A stretch of DNA of 64,000 nt from CAWJFJ01 sp963800065 (GTDB lineage Bacteria; Actinomycetota; Acidimicrobiia; Acidimicrobiales; UBA8190): contig CAWCZO010000003.1 in the NCBI GenBank assembly GCA_963800065.1, forward strand, positions 620,001 to 684,000. The letters run 5' to 3'. Both the position numbers and the translations under genes were made by a program. Shown piece after piece: positions 17,649 to 25,997 of the stretch. The notes beneath the pieces are model-generated. The model saw only the letters and a list, made by a program, of their open reading frames with translations, was not told where the DNA came from and made no database searches. Numbering within the stretch: position 1 is the first letter of the stretch; each line of letters opens with the position of its first letter.

Positions 17649-18785
17649 GTGCTGGATCTCGACTTCGACGCTGAACAGGAGATGCTGCGCGAGACGGTCC
17701 GGGGGGTGTGCGCCACCCACTGCCCCCTGTCGGTGGTCCGCCAGCTGGAGGACGACCCGATCGGGTATCCGACCGAGCTGTGGAAGCAGCTCGGGAAGCT
17801 CGACCTCATCGGCCTCCTGCTCCCCGAGGAACACGGGGGAGCGGGGATGAGCCTGATCGAGGGGGTCGTCCTCTACGAGGAGTTCGGGCGCTCGCTCGCC
17901 CCCACCCCGCATTTCGTGAGTGCCGTCCTCTGCGGCGGGGCGTTGGCCCGTTCGGGATCGACCGCCCAACGCCGGAACTGGTTGGGGCCCATCGTCTCGG
18001 GCGAGGCCGTCCTGACCCCGGCCTGGTTCGAGCCGGAGAACAGTGGCGCGCCGAGCGGTGTCCAGGTCCGGGCCGTGCCCGACGGGGGGAACTTCCGCAT
18101 CTCGGGGACCAAGCGCCACGTGGCCTTTGCCGGCGCCGCCACCCGTCTCGTCGTCCTGGCCCGCACCGGGGAGTCGCCCGGGGACGTCGACCTCTTCCTG
18201 GTCGACCCGACGGCGCCCGGTGTCAGCCTCACCCAGCAGTACACCATCGGGTCGGACGCCCAGTTCCGGGTCGACCTCAGCGACGTCGTGGTGAGCGCCG
18301 AGGACCGCATCGGGGAGCCGGGCTCGGGTTGGCGGACGTGGGACGCCGTCATGCACGACGGCTGCATCCTTCTCGGCGCCCAGGCCATGGGCGGGGCCCG
18401 CCACGCGCTGGACATCACCGTCCAGTACTCGAAGGACCGCCACCAGTTCGACAAGCCGCTCGGGGCCTTCCAGGCGCTGGCCCACAACATGGCCGACGCC
18501 GAGACCACCGTCGACGGCGGGACCACCCTCGTCCACGAAGCGGCCTGGGCGGCCGCCGCCGGCCGGCCCGTCGACAAGCTCGCCCCCATGGCCAAGCTCT
18601 TCGCCTGTCAGACCTACCGCGACGTCACGGCCATGGCCCAGCAGATCTTCGGGGGCATCGGCTTCAGCGTCGAGTTCGACATCCAGCTCTACTTCCGCCG
18701 AGCCAAGCAGCTCCAGGTCTCCTGGTGGGACACCCGTTACCTCGAGGAGCTGGTGGCCACGGCCGTCCTCGACGGCCGCCCCTGA
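17649..18785 (+). CDS. Acyl-CoA dehydrogenase (last of operon)
   Basis: An acyl-CoA dehydrogenase of 378 residues, more divergent than the one at 14225. It keeps the N-terminal helical domain (LDLDFDAEQEMLRETVRGVC), LLLPEEHGGAGMSLIEGVVLYEEFGRSLAPTP, and a C-terminal helical domain with QYSKDRHQFDKPLGAFQALAHNMAD and QIFGGIGFSVEFDIQLYFRRAKQLQ. The middle-domain loop reads WFEPENSGAPSG instead of the strict S-E-P-x-A-G-S-D form, as in the smaller-subunit type of heteromeric dehydrogenases. GGGAGGAG lies just upstream of the GTG at 17649. It probably acts with the rest of the operon on one acyl-CoA substrate. Confidence 0.92.
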   Translation: MLDLDFDAEQEMLRETVRGVCATHCPLSVVRQLEDDPIGYPTELWKQLGKLDLIGLLLPEEHGGAGMSLIEGVVLYEEFGRSLAPTPHFVSAVLCGGALARSGSTAQRRNWLGPIVSGEAVLTPAWFEPENSGAPSGVQVRAVPDGGNFRISGTKRHVAFAGAATRLVVLARTGESPGDVDLFLVDPTAPGVSLTQQYTIGSDAQFRVDLSDVVVSAEDRIGEPGSGWRTWDAVMHDGCILLGAQAMGGARHALDITVQYSKDRHQFDKPLGAFQALAHNMADAETTVDGGTTLVHEAAWAAAAGRPVDKLAPMAKLFACQTYRDVTAMAQQIFGGIGFSVEFDIQLYFRRAKQLQVSWWDTRYLEELVATAVLDGRP

Positions 18786-18792
18786 GCGCCCT

Positions 18793-19782
18793 CTAGGACC
18801 CCGCCGGTCCGGGCTCCGCCAGTTCGGGGACGACCTTGTCGACGAAGAGCTCCAAAGACGGCCAACCGATGGCCGGGTCGAGACCGCCGACGAGGGGCTT
18901 GAGCTTGAGCCCGGCCCGAGGATCGAGAGAGCGGGCGAGCGTCACGCACTGCTCCGGGGTCACCACCGCATAGAGCCCGGCCCGGCGGACCTCGTCGATG
19001 CTCGTCACCTCCCGCCACGGATTTGCACCGGGGTCGTGAGCGGACCAGGCGCCGTAGCCGTTGGTCTCGTGGACGGCGTGGGCCCCGATCTGGGCCCACG
19101 ACCGCTCGGGGTCATCGGTGACGAAGACCCACATCGGGCCGTCGGGCCACAGCAGGATCCCGTCGCCCTTCCCGAGCCGACGGCATTCGGCCACGTAGGA
19201 ATCGCCCAGGGCGCGGTCGGGAACAGGGGGCAGATAGGCGTCGCCCAGCCGGGCGGCCCGCTTGGGAGCGGACCCCCCGAAGACCACGAACGGCCGGGGG
19301 CGCTGGACCGGTCCCGGGGTCACCCGGATGGTCCGGCCCTGGTAGTCGAAGGGCTCCCCGGTCAGGGCCCGGACGAAGGCGTCGGCCTTCTCGGCGAAGA
19401 CGGCACCGCGCCGGGAATAGTCGACCCCGAACATCTCGCATTCGGCCGGGACGTATCCCGCCGCCAGGGTCAGCTCGAGCCGACCGCCGCTGACCACGTC
19501 GAGGACCAGGGCGTCCTCGGCGGCCGACACCGGATCACGCAGGGTCAGGACCAGGGCCGAGACCATGATCCTCATCTCCTTCGTCCGGGCCGCCACGGCG
19601 GAGCCGAAGACGAACGGTGAGGGCAGGTAGCCGTCGTCCGACCCGTGGTGCTCGGAGACCACCACCCTCGGACATCCCCGGCTGTCGGCCCACGCGCACA
19701 TCTCGATGGCCTCGCGGTAGAGCGCCGGGCGCGGAGTTCCGAAATCCGGGGACCGCAGGTCGTGATGGAGAACCCAGTTCAC
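18793..19782 (-). CDS. LLM class (luciferase-like, probably F420-dependent) oxidoreductase
   Basis: A luciferase-like monooxygenase/F420-type oxidoreductase of 329 residues. Visible features are the N-terminal NWVLHHDLRSP, SEHHGSDDGYLPSPFVFGSAVAARTKEMRIMVSALVLTLRDPVSAAEDALVLDVVSGGRLELTLAAGY, and PVQRPRPFVVFGGSAPKRAARLGD. The conserved LDVVSGGRLEL and cofactor-pocket residues place it in the LLM family; F420 use is likely in actinobacteria but not proven. The GTG start at 19782 follows a GGGGGG stretch. It converges with the acyl-CoA operon, only seven bases from its stop. Confidence 0.9.
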   Translation of the reverse strand: MNWVLHHDLRSPDFGTPRPALYREAIEMCAWADSRGCPRVVVSEHHGSDDGYLPSPFVFGSAVAARTKEMRIMVSALVLTLRDPVSAAEDALVLDVVSGGRLELTLAAGYVPAECEMFGVDYSRRGAVFAEKADAFVRALTGEPFDYQGRTIRVTPGPVQRPRPFVVFGGSAPKRAARLGDAYLPPVPDRALGDSYVAECRRLGKGDGILLWPDGPMWVFVTDDPERSWAQIGAHAVHETNGYGAWSAHDPGANPWREVTSIDEVRRAGLYAVVTPEQCVTLARSLDPRAGLKLKPLVGGLDPAIGWPSLELFVDKVVPELAEPGPAGS

Positions 19783-19807
19783 GAGGGCCCCCCGTGATGC
19801 CGTCGCC

Positions 19808-20491
19808 TCACCGGACGCCGTACTCACGTCCCAGGGAGAACCCGTCGAGGAAGACGTCGGCCTCTTTGCTCCGCCCGTAGCGGTCCACCAGGGCCCGGAA
19901 ACGCGGCGAATGGTTCGGTTCCACCAGATGGGCGAGTTCGTGGACGACGACGGCGTCGAGGACCCAACCGGGGACGACCCGGAGGCGGTCCGAGATCCGG
20001 ATCTCGCCGGTCCCGGACGTGCACGATCCCCACTGGCTCCGTTGATTGGTGACCCACCGGATGGAGCTGGGCCGGATTCCGCCGAGGTAGCGGTCGGCGA
20101 GCTGGACGGCGCGGGCGGAGAGATCGCCGTCCGAGGCGGCCAGATGGGGCCGGTGATTGAGGACGCGCCGGACCAGGTCCTCCACCATCTCGGCCCGCGC
20201 CGAGCGGGGCATGGACGCAGGGAGGACCACGACGACCCGACCCTCGCTCCAGAAGGCGCTGGCCGACTTGCGCCGTCGCGTGCTGACCCTGACCTCGACC
20301 TCCGGCGGGGCGGCGGGGGGCGCCACCGGCACCTCGGCCGGGACCGGCACCGCCGGACCCGGCGCCTCGACGGCGACCGGCCTTCCGATGGTCGTCGGGG
20401 TGGCCCTGACGGCAACGTCCGGCGTGGGAACGTCCAGAGGCAGCATGGGTTGCAGCGGGGGAGGGGGCGACCGGGGCGGATCGTCGTGCAC
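19808..20491 (-). CDS. M48/YgjP-like metallopeptidase
   Basis: A protein of 227 residues. The first 70 are Pro/Ala/Val-rich and probably disordered. The C-terminal YgjP-like (DUF45) metallopeptidase domain follows: IRPSSIRWVTNQRSQWGSC, SDRLRVVPGWVLDAVVVHELAHLVEPNHSPRFRALVDR. The zinc site is HELAH (184-188) with His194 as third ligand. No signal peptide or membrane segment is seen, so it should be cytoplasmic. The family is widespread and poorly understood; in some bacteria it sits next to restriction genes, but not here. The gene is on the same strand as, and just upstream of, the LLM oxidoreductase. Confidence 0.87.
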   Translation of the reverse strand: MHDDPPRSPPPPLQPMLPLDVPTPDVAVRATPTTIGRPVAVEAPGPAVPVPAEVPVAPPAAPPEVEVRVSTRRRKSASAFWSEGRVVVVLPASMPRSARAEMVEDLVRRVLNHRPHLAASDGDLSARAVQLADRYLGGIRPSSIRWVTNQRSQWGSCTSGTGEIRISDRLRVVPGWVLDAVVVHELAHLVEPNHSPRFRALVDRYGRSKEADVFLDGFSLGREYGVR

Positions 20492-20578
20492 GGGGACATC
20501 TTGGCGTGGGGCTGTGGCGCGCGGGTGACTCCGCCCAGCGCCCGACGCCCCGGACCCGGGGGCGGCCTGTTCCCCCGG

Positions 20579-20962
20579 TCACCAGTGCTTGCGCCGACCG
20601 CTGGCGTTGAGCGCCGCCAGGTAGCGGTTGTAGGAGGCCAGTTCCTCGTCCTCGGCGCCCTCGGGGGTCCCGGGCCGGTCGTCGTGGCCGGCGACCGGCC
20701 CGCTCTCGGCGCCCTCGGGGTCGGCGTGGGGGCCGGCGTCGGGGTCGGGGGCTCGGGGAGGGGGTTCGTGGATCAACTTCCACCACATGAAGACCCCGTA
20801 CCCGGCGAAGATCGGCCACTCGAAGACGTATGCCCAGCTCAGAGTGTTTCCCGACAGCGCCCGTGTGACCTGCCACCAGCAGAGGACGATGCAGCCGGGC
20901 ACGACGACGGCCGCCGTGAGATGGGTGAGGAGATTCCGGCGTGAGGCCGTCGGGCGTCGCAC
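20579..20962 (-). CDS. Two-pass membrane protein, conserved-looking, unknown function
   Basis: A small membrane protein of 127 residues. Two hydrophobic segments (about residues 12-31 and 42-61) are joined by a short SGNTLSWAYVFEWP loop. There follows an acidic Pro/Asp-rich cytoplasmic linker (65-105) and a C-terminal helix ELASYNRYLAALNASGRRKHW. The aromatic loop and the conserved-looking tail suggest a real protein family in actinobacteria, but I cannot name a function. It diverges from the MFS exporter at 21107 with 144 bases between starts. Confidence 0.7.
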   Translation of the reverse strand: MRRPTASRRNLLTHLTAAVVVPGCIVLCWWQVTRALSGNTLSWAYVFEWPIFAGYGVFMWWKLIHEPPPRAPDPDAGPHADPEGAESGPVAGHDDRPGTPEGAEDEELASYNRYLAALNASGRRKHW

Positions 20963-21106
20963 GGTCCAACGCTACCGACGACCGGCGGCCATCCGGTAGG
21001 CGTGGACCAGCGGCCCCCGGCCTCGCTCTGGACATCGGCGATCGTGCCATTCAGACTTGGCGGCCGGCCGAGGGGGAGAGGTGTCAGACGACACGGGTGG
21101 ACGAGG

Positions 21107-22681
21107 ATGACGAACGGCGATCCCGCGGCGGACGCGACGTCGGGTCTGGACCGCCGCTGGTGGACCTTGATCGCCGTCTGCGGCGCCACCTTCATGCTCC
21201 TGGTCGACGTCACCATCGTCCAGGTGGCTCTGCCCACCATGCAGCGCCAGCTCCACGCCAGCTTCGCCGACCTCGAATGGGTGATCTCGGCGTACGCCCT
21301 AGCGTTGGCGGCCCTGATCCTGACCCAGGGCTCGCTGGCCGACCGCTTCGGGCGGAAGCGGATCTTCGTCGTCGGGCTAGCCGTCTTCACCCTGGCGTCG
21401 TTGCTGTGCGGCCTGGCCGACAGCGCCACCTTCCTGATCGTGGGCCGCGCCGTCCAAGGCATCGGTGGAGCGGCCATGTTCGCCACCTCCCTGGCCCTCA
21501 TCGGACAGGATTTCCGAGGCGCCGAACGGGGGACGGCCATCGCCGCGTGGGGCGCCACCGTCGGTGGCGCCGTCGCCGTCGGCCCGTTGGTGGGCGGTGC
21601 CTTGACGAGCGGTCTGGGATGGCGATGGATCTTCTTCGTCAATCTCCCCATCGGGATCGTCACCTTCGCCCTGGCTCTCACACGGATGGTGAACATCAGC
21701 GATCCCGACACCAAGCGGCTCGACATCGCCGGTCTGACCACCTTCTCCGGGGCTCTGTTCCTGCTCGTTCTGGGGCTGACCCGGGGCAACGACGACGGAT
21801 GGGGGAGCGCGTTCATCCTGACCCTCCTGTCCTCCTCCGCCGTCCTCCTCGGCGCCTTCGTCTTCGCCGAGTTCCATCAGGACCGGCCCATGTTCGATCT
21901 GTCGCTCTTCCGAAAGCCGTCGTTCCTGGGCGTGTCCGTCGCCACCTTCGCCATCGGTGGCGGGATGTTCGCCATGCTGACCTACCTCACGCTCTATCTC
22001 CAGGATCTGCTCGGCTTGTCCCCCTTCCAGGGAGGACTCCGGCTCCTGCCGCTGACCGTCCTCTGTTTCATCGTTCCCCTGGCCACGCGGGGCCTGGCCG
22101 AGAAGACCCCGCCGGGGGTCTCCCTGGGGACCGGGCTGCTGCTCTCGTCGTTGGGTCTGGCCCTCATGCACGGGGTGACGGCGACATCGTCGTGGACCAC
22201 CCTGCTAGCCGGCCTGCTCGTCTCCGGTCTGGGCATCGGGATCGCCAACCCGGCCATCGCCAAGATCGCACTCGGTGTCGTCAGTCCTGAACGAAGCGGC
22301 ATGGCGTCGGGCATCAGCAACACCTTCCGAATCGGCGGTCTCGCCACCGGGGTGGCGGGCCTCGGTGCCCTCTTCCAGGGGCGAATCGTCAGTTCCCTGT
22401 CGAGTGCTCTCGGTCAACCGGCCCAGTCCGTGGCCGCCGCCGTGGCCGCCGAGGGGACCCACGGCGCCGACGCCCGGGTGCTGGCCCAGGCCCATCTGAC
22501 CCGGGCCGCCGGGGCCGCCTTCAGTACCGGGATCAACGACCTCCTGGTGACCGGCGCCGTCGTCGTCTTCGTCGGGGCCCTCTTCTCCCTCCTGGTACGG
22601 GCCCGGGACTTCCAACAGCAGCGTCCCGCCGCCCCCGAACCGCGTGACGGGCCGGCCTTGCTGGCGGAAGCGTCCCCCTGA
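21107..22681 (+). CDS. MFS transporter, DHA2 (14-TM drug:H+ antiporter) family
   Basis: A major-facilitator exporter of 524 residues with the DHA2 pattern of 14 membrane segments. Motif D1 is present in LLVDVTIVQVALPTMQRQL, motif A in GSLADRFGRKRIF, and motif C in the fifth-helix region (GGAVAVGPLVGGALTSGLGWRWIFFVNLPIG). The family expels drugs, dyes or metabolites in exchange for protons across the cytoplasmic membrane. The ATG at 21107 (MTNGDP) gives the usual short N-terminus; longer in-frame starts add Arg-rich non-family sequence. No local TetR-type regulator is present. Confidence 0.92.
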   Translation: MTNGDPAADATSGLDRRWWTLIAVCGATFMLLVDVTIVQVALPTMQRQLHASFADLEWVISAYALALAALILTQGSLADRFGRKRIFVVGLAVFTLASLLCGLADSATFLIVGRAVQGIGGAAMFATSLALIGQDFRGAERGTAIAAWGATVGGAVAVGPLVGGALTSGLGWRWIFFVNLPIGIVTFALALTRMVNISDPDTKRLDIAGLTTFSGALFLLVLGLTRGNDDGWGSAFILTLLSSSAVLLGAFVFAEFHQDRPMFDLSLFRKPSFLGVSVATFAIGGGMFAMLTYLTLYLQDLLGLSPFQGGLRLLPLTVLCFIVPLATRGLAEKTPPGVSLGTGLLLSSLGLALMHGVTATSSWTTLLAGLLVSGLGIGIANPAIAKIALGVVSPERSGMASGISNTFRIGGLATGVAGLGALFQGRIVSSLSSALGQPAQSVAAAVAAEGTHGADARVLAQAHLTRAAGAAFSTGINDLLVTGAVVVFVGALFSLLVRARDFQQQRPAAPEPRDGPALLAEASP

Positions 22682-22736
22682 GGCCACGGAGGCGCTTCCC
22701 CGTCGGCGTCGGGCGCCTCGCGGTACGGTGCGTCCA

Positions 22737-23513
22737 ATGGCCGCCGACGATGTGACATGGGGTCTCGTCGACCCGTCGCTTCTGCGCCGGATCGTCGTCG
22801 TCTCACCCCACTTCGACGACGCCGTCCTGGGGGCCGCCCATCTGCTGGCCACCTATCCGGGGAGCACGGTGATCACCGTCCTCGGCGGCCGACCGCCGGC
22901 GTATCCACCGGAACCGACGGATTGGGACGCCTGTGGCGGGTTCGTCGCCGGCGACGACGTCGTGGCGCGACGACGCGAAGAGGACCGGGCCGCCATGGAC
23001 TTCGTGGCCGCACGACCCGTCTGGCTCGAGTTCGCCGACCATCAATACCTGACCAAGGATCTCCGGCCCCGGGCGGCGGACGTGGCACCGGCGCTCGGCT
23101 CGGCCATCGACGCCGCTGACGCCACCGCCGTCTTCCTCCCCATGGGTCTGGCCAATCCGGACCATGTCGTCACCCACGATGCCGGTCTGATGGTGCGGTC
23201 GGAGCGGGCCGGTTCCGTGGGTGGACCGGCATGGTTCTGTTACGAGGACCACGGCTACAAGCACATCCCCGGGATCCTGGCCTGGCGGGTCACCAAGCTG
23301 TTCAAGGCCGGGCTGTGGCCCACCCCGGCCGTCGTGTCCATCGAGCCCGACATGGACCGGAAGCGGGCTGTCATCGCCTTCTACAAGAGCCAGATCGCGC
23401 CGCTCGAACGCGATCACGTCCTCAGCGAACGCCTGGACGCCAACGTCCCCGAACAGTACTGGCGGCTCGCTCCTCCACCGGAGGGTTGGGAGCGTCTCAC
23501 CGATTCGGTCTAG
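22737..23513 (+). CDS. PIG-L family deacetylase
   Basis: A PIG-L/LmbE-type zinc deacetylase of 258 residues. The metal motif is SPHFDDAVLG (His25, Asp28) in place of the usual A-H-P-D-D, and the third ligand region is NPDHVVTHDAG. PIG-L enzymes deacetylate N-acetylglucosaminyl conjugates, for example in mycothiol synthesis and turnover, or antibiotic precursors. The family's wide spread makes the substrate uncertain. The ATG at 22737 is the first start with homology. It follows the MFS exporter by 55 bases on the same strand and could be co-transcribed. A second PIG-L gene is at 31082. Confidence 0.88.
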   Translation: MAADDVTWGLVDPSLLRRIVVVSPHFDDAVLGAAHLLATYPGSTVITVLGGRPPAYPPEPTDWDACGGFVAGDDVVARRREEDRAAMDFVAARPVWLEFADHQYLTKDLRPRAADVAPALGSAIDAADATAVFLPMGLANPDHVVTHDAGLMVRSERAGSVGGPAWFCYEDHGYKHIPGILAWRVTKLFKAGLWPTPAVVSIEPDMDRKRAVIAFYKSQIAPLERDHVLSERLDANVPEQYWRLAPPPEGWERLTDSV

Positions 23514-23562
23514 GAAGTTCCACCACCGGCGGGGGCGGCGGGGTCACGGAACCGCCGATCGG

Positions 23563-24084
23563 TCAGGTGACCTGATTGTTGTGCGACGTCGTCACGGCAA
23601 GGACCACGATCAGCAGGAAGATGGCGATGAGCGAGAAGCCGACGGCGATTCCGGCGATGGCCAGTCCGCGCCCCGGTTGGACGCCGCCGGTCCGCTTGAT
23701 CTGTCCGAGGGAGACGAAGCCCAGGATGACCCCGACGACGCAGGAGATACCGAAGAAGAAGGGGATGATCCCGCCGACAGAACAGGCCAAGGAGGCGATG
23801 GCCAAGCCGTTCGTCCGCGGTGTCGCCGTGGAGAGGGGCCCCGGCGCGCCGACACCGTAGGGGGAGTAGGGGCTTCCCCATGCCGGAAGCCCCGTCGCCG
23901 GGTACGCGGCCGGTGGGACCGGGTAGCCGGCCGGTGGGACCGGGTAATCCGCCGTGGGTATGTGGGTGCCCGGTGCCGGGGGTGGACCGGGCGGCGGAAC
24001 CTGCCGGGAGGGATGGGTTTCCGGTGCGTACCACCTTCCGTCGGTGGCCTGCCACCACCCCGGCCCCTGTTGCGTATCGCTCAT
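23563..24084 (-). CDS. DUF4190-type membrane protein with GWWQ N-terminal motif
   Basis: A protein of 173 residues. The N-terminus GPGWWQATDGRWYAPE is a DUF2510-like motif very common in acidimicrobial membrane proteins. A Pro/Tyr-rich linker with repeated YPVPPAGYPVPPAAYP follows, and the C-terminus is a DUF4190 pair of membrane helices (NGLAIASLACSVGGIIPFFFGISCVVGVILGFVSLGQIKRTG and GRGLAIAGIAVGFSLIAIFLLIVVLAV). The function of the family is unknown. The start is the ATG at 24084, just before the GWWQ motif. It diverges from the flavin-fold gene at 24264. Confidence 0.83.
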   Translation of the reverse strand: MSDTQQGPGWWQATDGRWYAPETHPSRQVPPPGPPPAPGTHIPTADYPVPPAGYPVPPAAYPATGLPAWGSPYSPYGVGAPGPLSTATPRTNGLAIASLACSVGGIIPFFFGISCVVGVILGFVSLGQIKRTGGVQPGRGLAIAGIAVGFSLIAIFLLIVVLAVTTSHNNQVT

Positions 24085-24263
24085 GGACGCGCTCCCTGCG
24101 TTTGGTGGTTCCACCGGACTCCAGTATCCACCGTTCTGGGGCCGACGCTTCCGACGCTCGAGCTGGTAGCTGCCGGTCACTCCCCGCGCCGGGTGCGCCC
24201 GATGGATCTCGACTGTGGACACCACCGAACAGGGAGCCGGCCAGGAGCAATACAGTTGTCGCT

Positions 24264-24707
24264 GTGGTTTCTGTTGAAAACGAGGTGCGTGAGTTCCTCT
24301 CCCGCCCGTTGACGGCACACCTGGCCACGCACGGACCGCACCTTCGGCCCGTGTGGTTCCTGTGGGAGAACGACGCGTTTTGGATCCTCACCGGCCCATG
24401 GTCGACCGTTCGTCGGGACCTCGGCATCGACCCACGAGTAGCCCTCGTCGTCGACACGACCAATCTGGCCACCGGGGAAACAAAGCAGGTCGTGGCAACC
24501 GGGCAAGGCGAGATACTCCCGTGGGACCCGGATCGCGGATGGCGCATGTTGCGTCGGTACCTCGGTGACGACACGGACGCCTGGGACGATCGTTTCCAGG
24601 CGTACCTGCGAGGTGAGTCCGGGTCTGTCTGGCTCCGTTTATCAGCCTCAGGGCCAACGCTCATCGACTTGTCGTTCGTGCCAAGTCGTTCGTCCGCCGA
24701 CTCTTAA
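24264..24707 (+). CDS. Pyridoxamine 5'-phosphate oxidase-like (split beta-barrel) protein
   Basis: A split beta-barrel FMN/F420-binding-fold protein of 147 residues. It opens with VENEVREFLSRPLTAHLATHGPHLRPVWFLWENDAFWILTGPWSTVRRDL, typical of the PPOX family, and goes on with PRVALVVDTTNLATGETKQVVATGQGEIL and a C-terminal SVWLRLSASGPTLIDLSFVPS strand. Actinobacterial members often use F420 or FMN to reduce small molecules. The GTG at 24264 gives the best family fit. Local G+C begins to drop here. The stop faces the exported lipoprotein gene 25 bases away. Confidence 0.82.
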   Translation: MVSVENEVREFLSRPLTAHLATHGPHLRPVWFLWENDAFWILTGPWSTVRRDLGIDPRVALVVDTTNLATGETKQVVATGQGEILPWDPDRGWRMLRRYLGDDTDAWDDRFQAYLRGESGSVWLRLSASGPTLIDLSFVPSRSSADS

Positions 24708-24732
24708 AAGGCCACCGGACGCCCCGGTTCGG

Positions 24733-25137
24733 TCACTTGCAATTCGAGACAAGAGCCAGATTGGTCCTCTGACCGGAGCGGACCTTAACCGCCGCCGACC
24801 TGATCGCCATGGGAGCGTTGTCACCGCCATCGAATGAGGTCACGACGTAGGACCCCGGCGAGACCGTCAGACGGTATTCAGGGTTCCAAACATTGAACCG
24901 GTCGGCCAAGACCCGATCACTATCCACCATGGTTCCGTCCTTCGATGCGGTAACGGTCAGTTCAATTGGCGAAGCGTCTCGGGTGCCTCCTGGGATGCAG
25001 GCGGGCTCCACCAGACCGTCGATGTGAGCTCGTAGCGTCTGGGTGGTGCCGGACGTTCTTCCACAGCCCGCAAGGATTAGCGCCAGAACCACCGACGCCG
25101 ATGCCGCCGGTGGTATGAACTTTCCCACCGGAGTCAC
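24733..25137 (-). CDS. Putative lipoprotein, unknown function
   Basis: A small exported protein of 134 residues with a good lipobox: after VTPVGKFIPP comes ASASVVLALILAGCG, so Cys would be lipidated. The mature part holds PACIPGGT and a second Cys near the end (LVSNCK), which may pair. It also has beta-strand-rich sequence (IELTVTASKDGTMV, YRLTVSPGSYVVTSFDGGDN, AAVKVRSGQRTNLALV) resembling a small Ig-like or carboxypeptidase-regulatory-type sandwich. No family is recognised. The start is the GTG at 25137; no clear ribosome site precedes it. Confidence 0.65.
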   Translation of the reverse strand: MTPVGKFIPPAASASVVLALILAGCGRTSGTTQTLRAHIDGLVEPACIPGGTRDASPIELTVTASKDGTMVDSDRVLADRFNVWNPEYRLTVSPGSYVVTSFDGGDNAPMAIRSAAVKVRSGQRTNLALVSNCK

Positions 25138-25472
25138 ACTACCGGCGCCAGTACGTTGGCGGCGAAGGATTGGTTGAGGCCTGCGACCCGATGTCCGTTC
25201 GAGTCCATGCCGAAATGGACGACCGAGTATCGACTGTCCAAGGTCTATAGAGGTTACGACGGACCTTGCTCCGGAACAGTACTGCCGGGCACCCACTTCA
25301 GTGGAGTCGACCAGTCCTTCTCATGCCGATGCGCCGAGTGTTCTGCCTTGTGCTTCGTGGGGTATGGGCCTCGCAAAAGCTGCACCTCAGGAGTCTGTTC
25401 GTCCGGTGGTCCTTCGGTATCGCCGAGAGTTCCGGTGTGTGAGCATGTTCTTTACGGAAGATCTAGAGATCC
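25138..25472. other. Gene-free interval before the toxin gene
   Basis: About 335 bases between the lipoprotein start and the end of the Doc-like gene. The frames that stay open here give Arg/Ser/Pro-rich translations without family features. No tRNA, clear hairpin or repeat was seen. The base composition is more even than in the flanks, fitting a patch of transferred or decayed DNA. Confidence 0.5.
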
Positions 25473-25838
25473 CTACCTGCGGGACGATAAGAGCGCGACG
25501 AAGTCAGCACCGACGTCCCGACCGCCGGCCGCCTTGACCAGCAACGCACCCATCTCGCGGTCGTCAGAGGGCAGGAAGGAGGCTCCTTCCAGGCCGTTCC
25601 GGTCAAGAACCCAGCGAGCCACGAGCAAGGCTGTCCGCTTGTTCGCTTCAGCGAAGGCCTGCACCCGGGCCACCCGGTAAGCCAGTACGGCGGCGGCCTC
25701 GACAGGATCCTCGATCAGATCGATGGCTGCGAGAGCACGAGCGACCCGGTCGAGTTCATCTGGTTCGTCGAACCACTCGTCCTCTCGACGCACTACGTGG
25801 TTGATCGCCACCACCAGGCCGACGGTAGGTCGATTCAA
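25473..25838 (-). CDS. doc: Fic/Doc-type (death-on-curing) toxin-like protein
   Basis: A protein of 121 residues with the compact Doc architecture. The core is AVLAYRVARVQAFAEANKRTALLVARWVLDRNG. The Fic motif H-P-F-x-x-G-N-K-R-T appears as QAFAEANKRT, so the usual catalytic His is Gln60 and the first Gly is Ala, while Asn66, Lys67, Arg68 and Thr69 are kept. Doc toxins phosphorylate EF-Tu and other Fic proteins transfer AMP; loss of the His would normally weaken this. The likely start is TTG at 25838, overlapping the stop of a 43-residue upstream gene. The order of small gene then doc with a 4-base overlap is that of a toxin-antitoxin pair. Confidence 0.72.
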   Translation of the reverse strand: MNRPTVGLVVAINHVVRREDEWFDEPDELDRVARALAAIDLIEDPVEAAAVLAYRVARVQAFAEANKRTALLVARWVLDRNGLEGASFLPSDDREMGALLVKAAGGRDVGADFVALLSSRR

Positions 25839-25966
25839 TGGTCGTGCAGGTAAATGAGAAGGTCCTCGTACTCGACCAGCCGTTCCTCCAGCCAGACTCG
25901 GTCCGCCGGGTCGAGGTCCTCGAGGGCCTTGACGGCGTTCACGGGTCTGCCTTCCACCTCACTCAC
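25835..25966 (-). CDS. Candidate antitoxin for the Doc-like toxin (43 aa)
   Basis: A small gene read directly from the minus strand: GTG at 25966, 43 codons and a TGA at 25835-25837 that overlaps the TTG start of the Doc-like gene. The product (VSEVEGRPVNAV, then KALEDLDPADRVWLEERLVEY, ending EDLLIYLHDH) is acidic, rich in Glu/Asp/Leu and likely a single amphipathic helix, as expected of an antitoxin tail that binds its toxin. No Phd-type DNA-binding domain is visible, so autoregulation is uncertain. A CTG nine bases further upstream could add three residues. The call rests on position, overlap and composition. Confidence 0.55.
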   Translation of the reverse strand: MSEVEGRPVNAVKALEDLDPADRVWLEERLVEYEDLLIYLHDH

Positions 25967-25997
25967 AAAAACCAGCCTATCCGACCGAAGATCGGTT

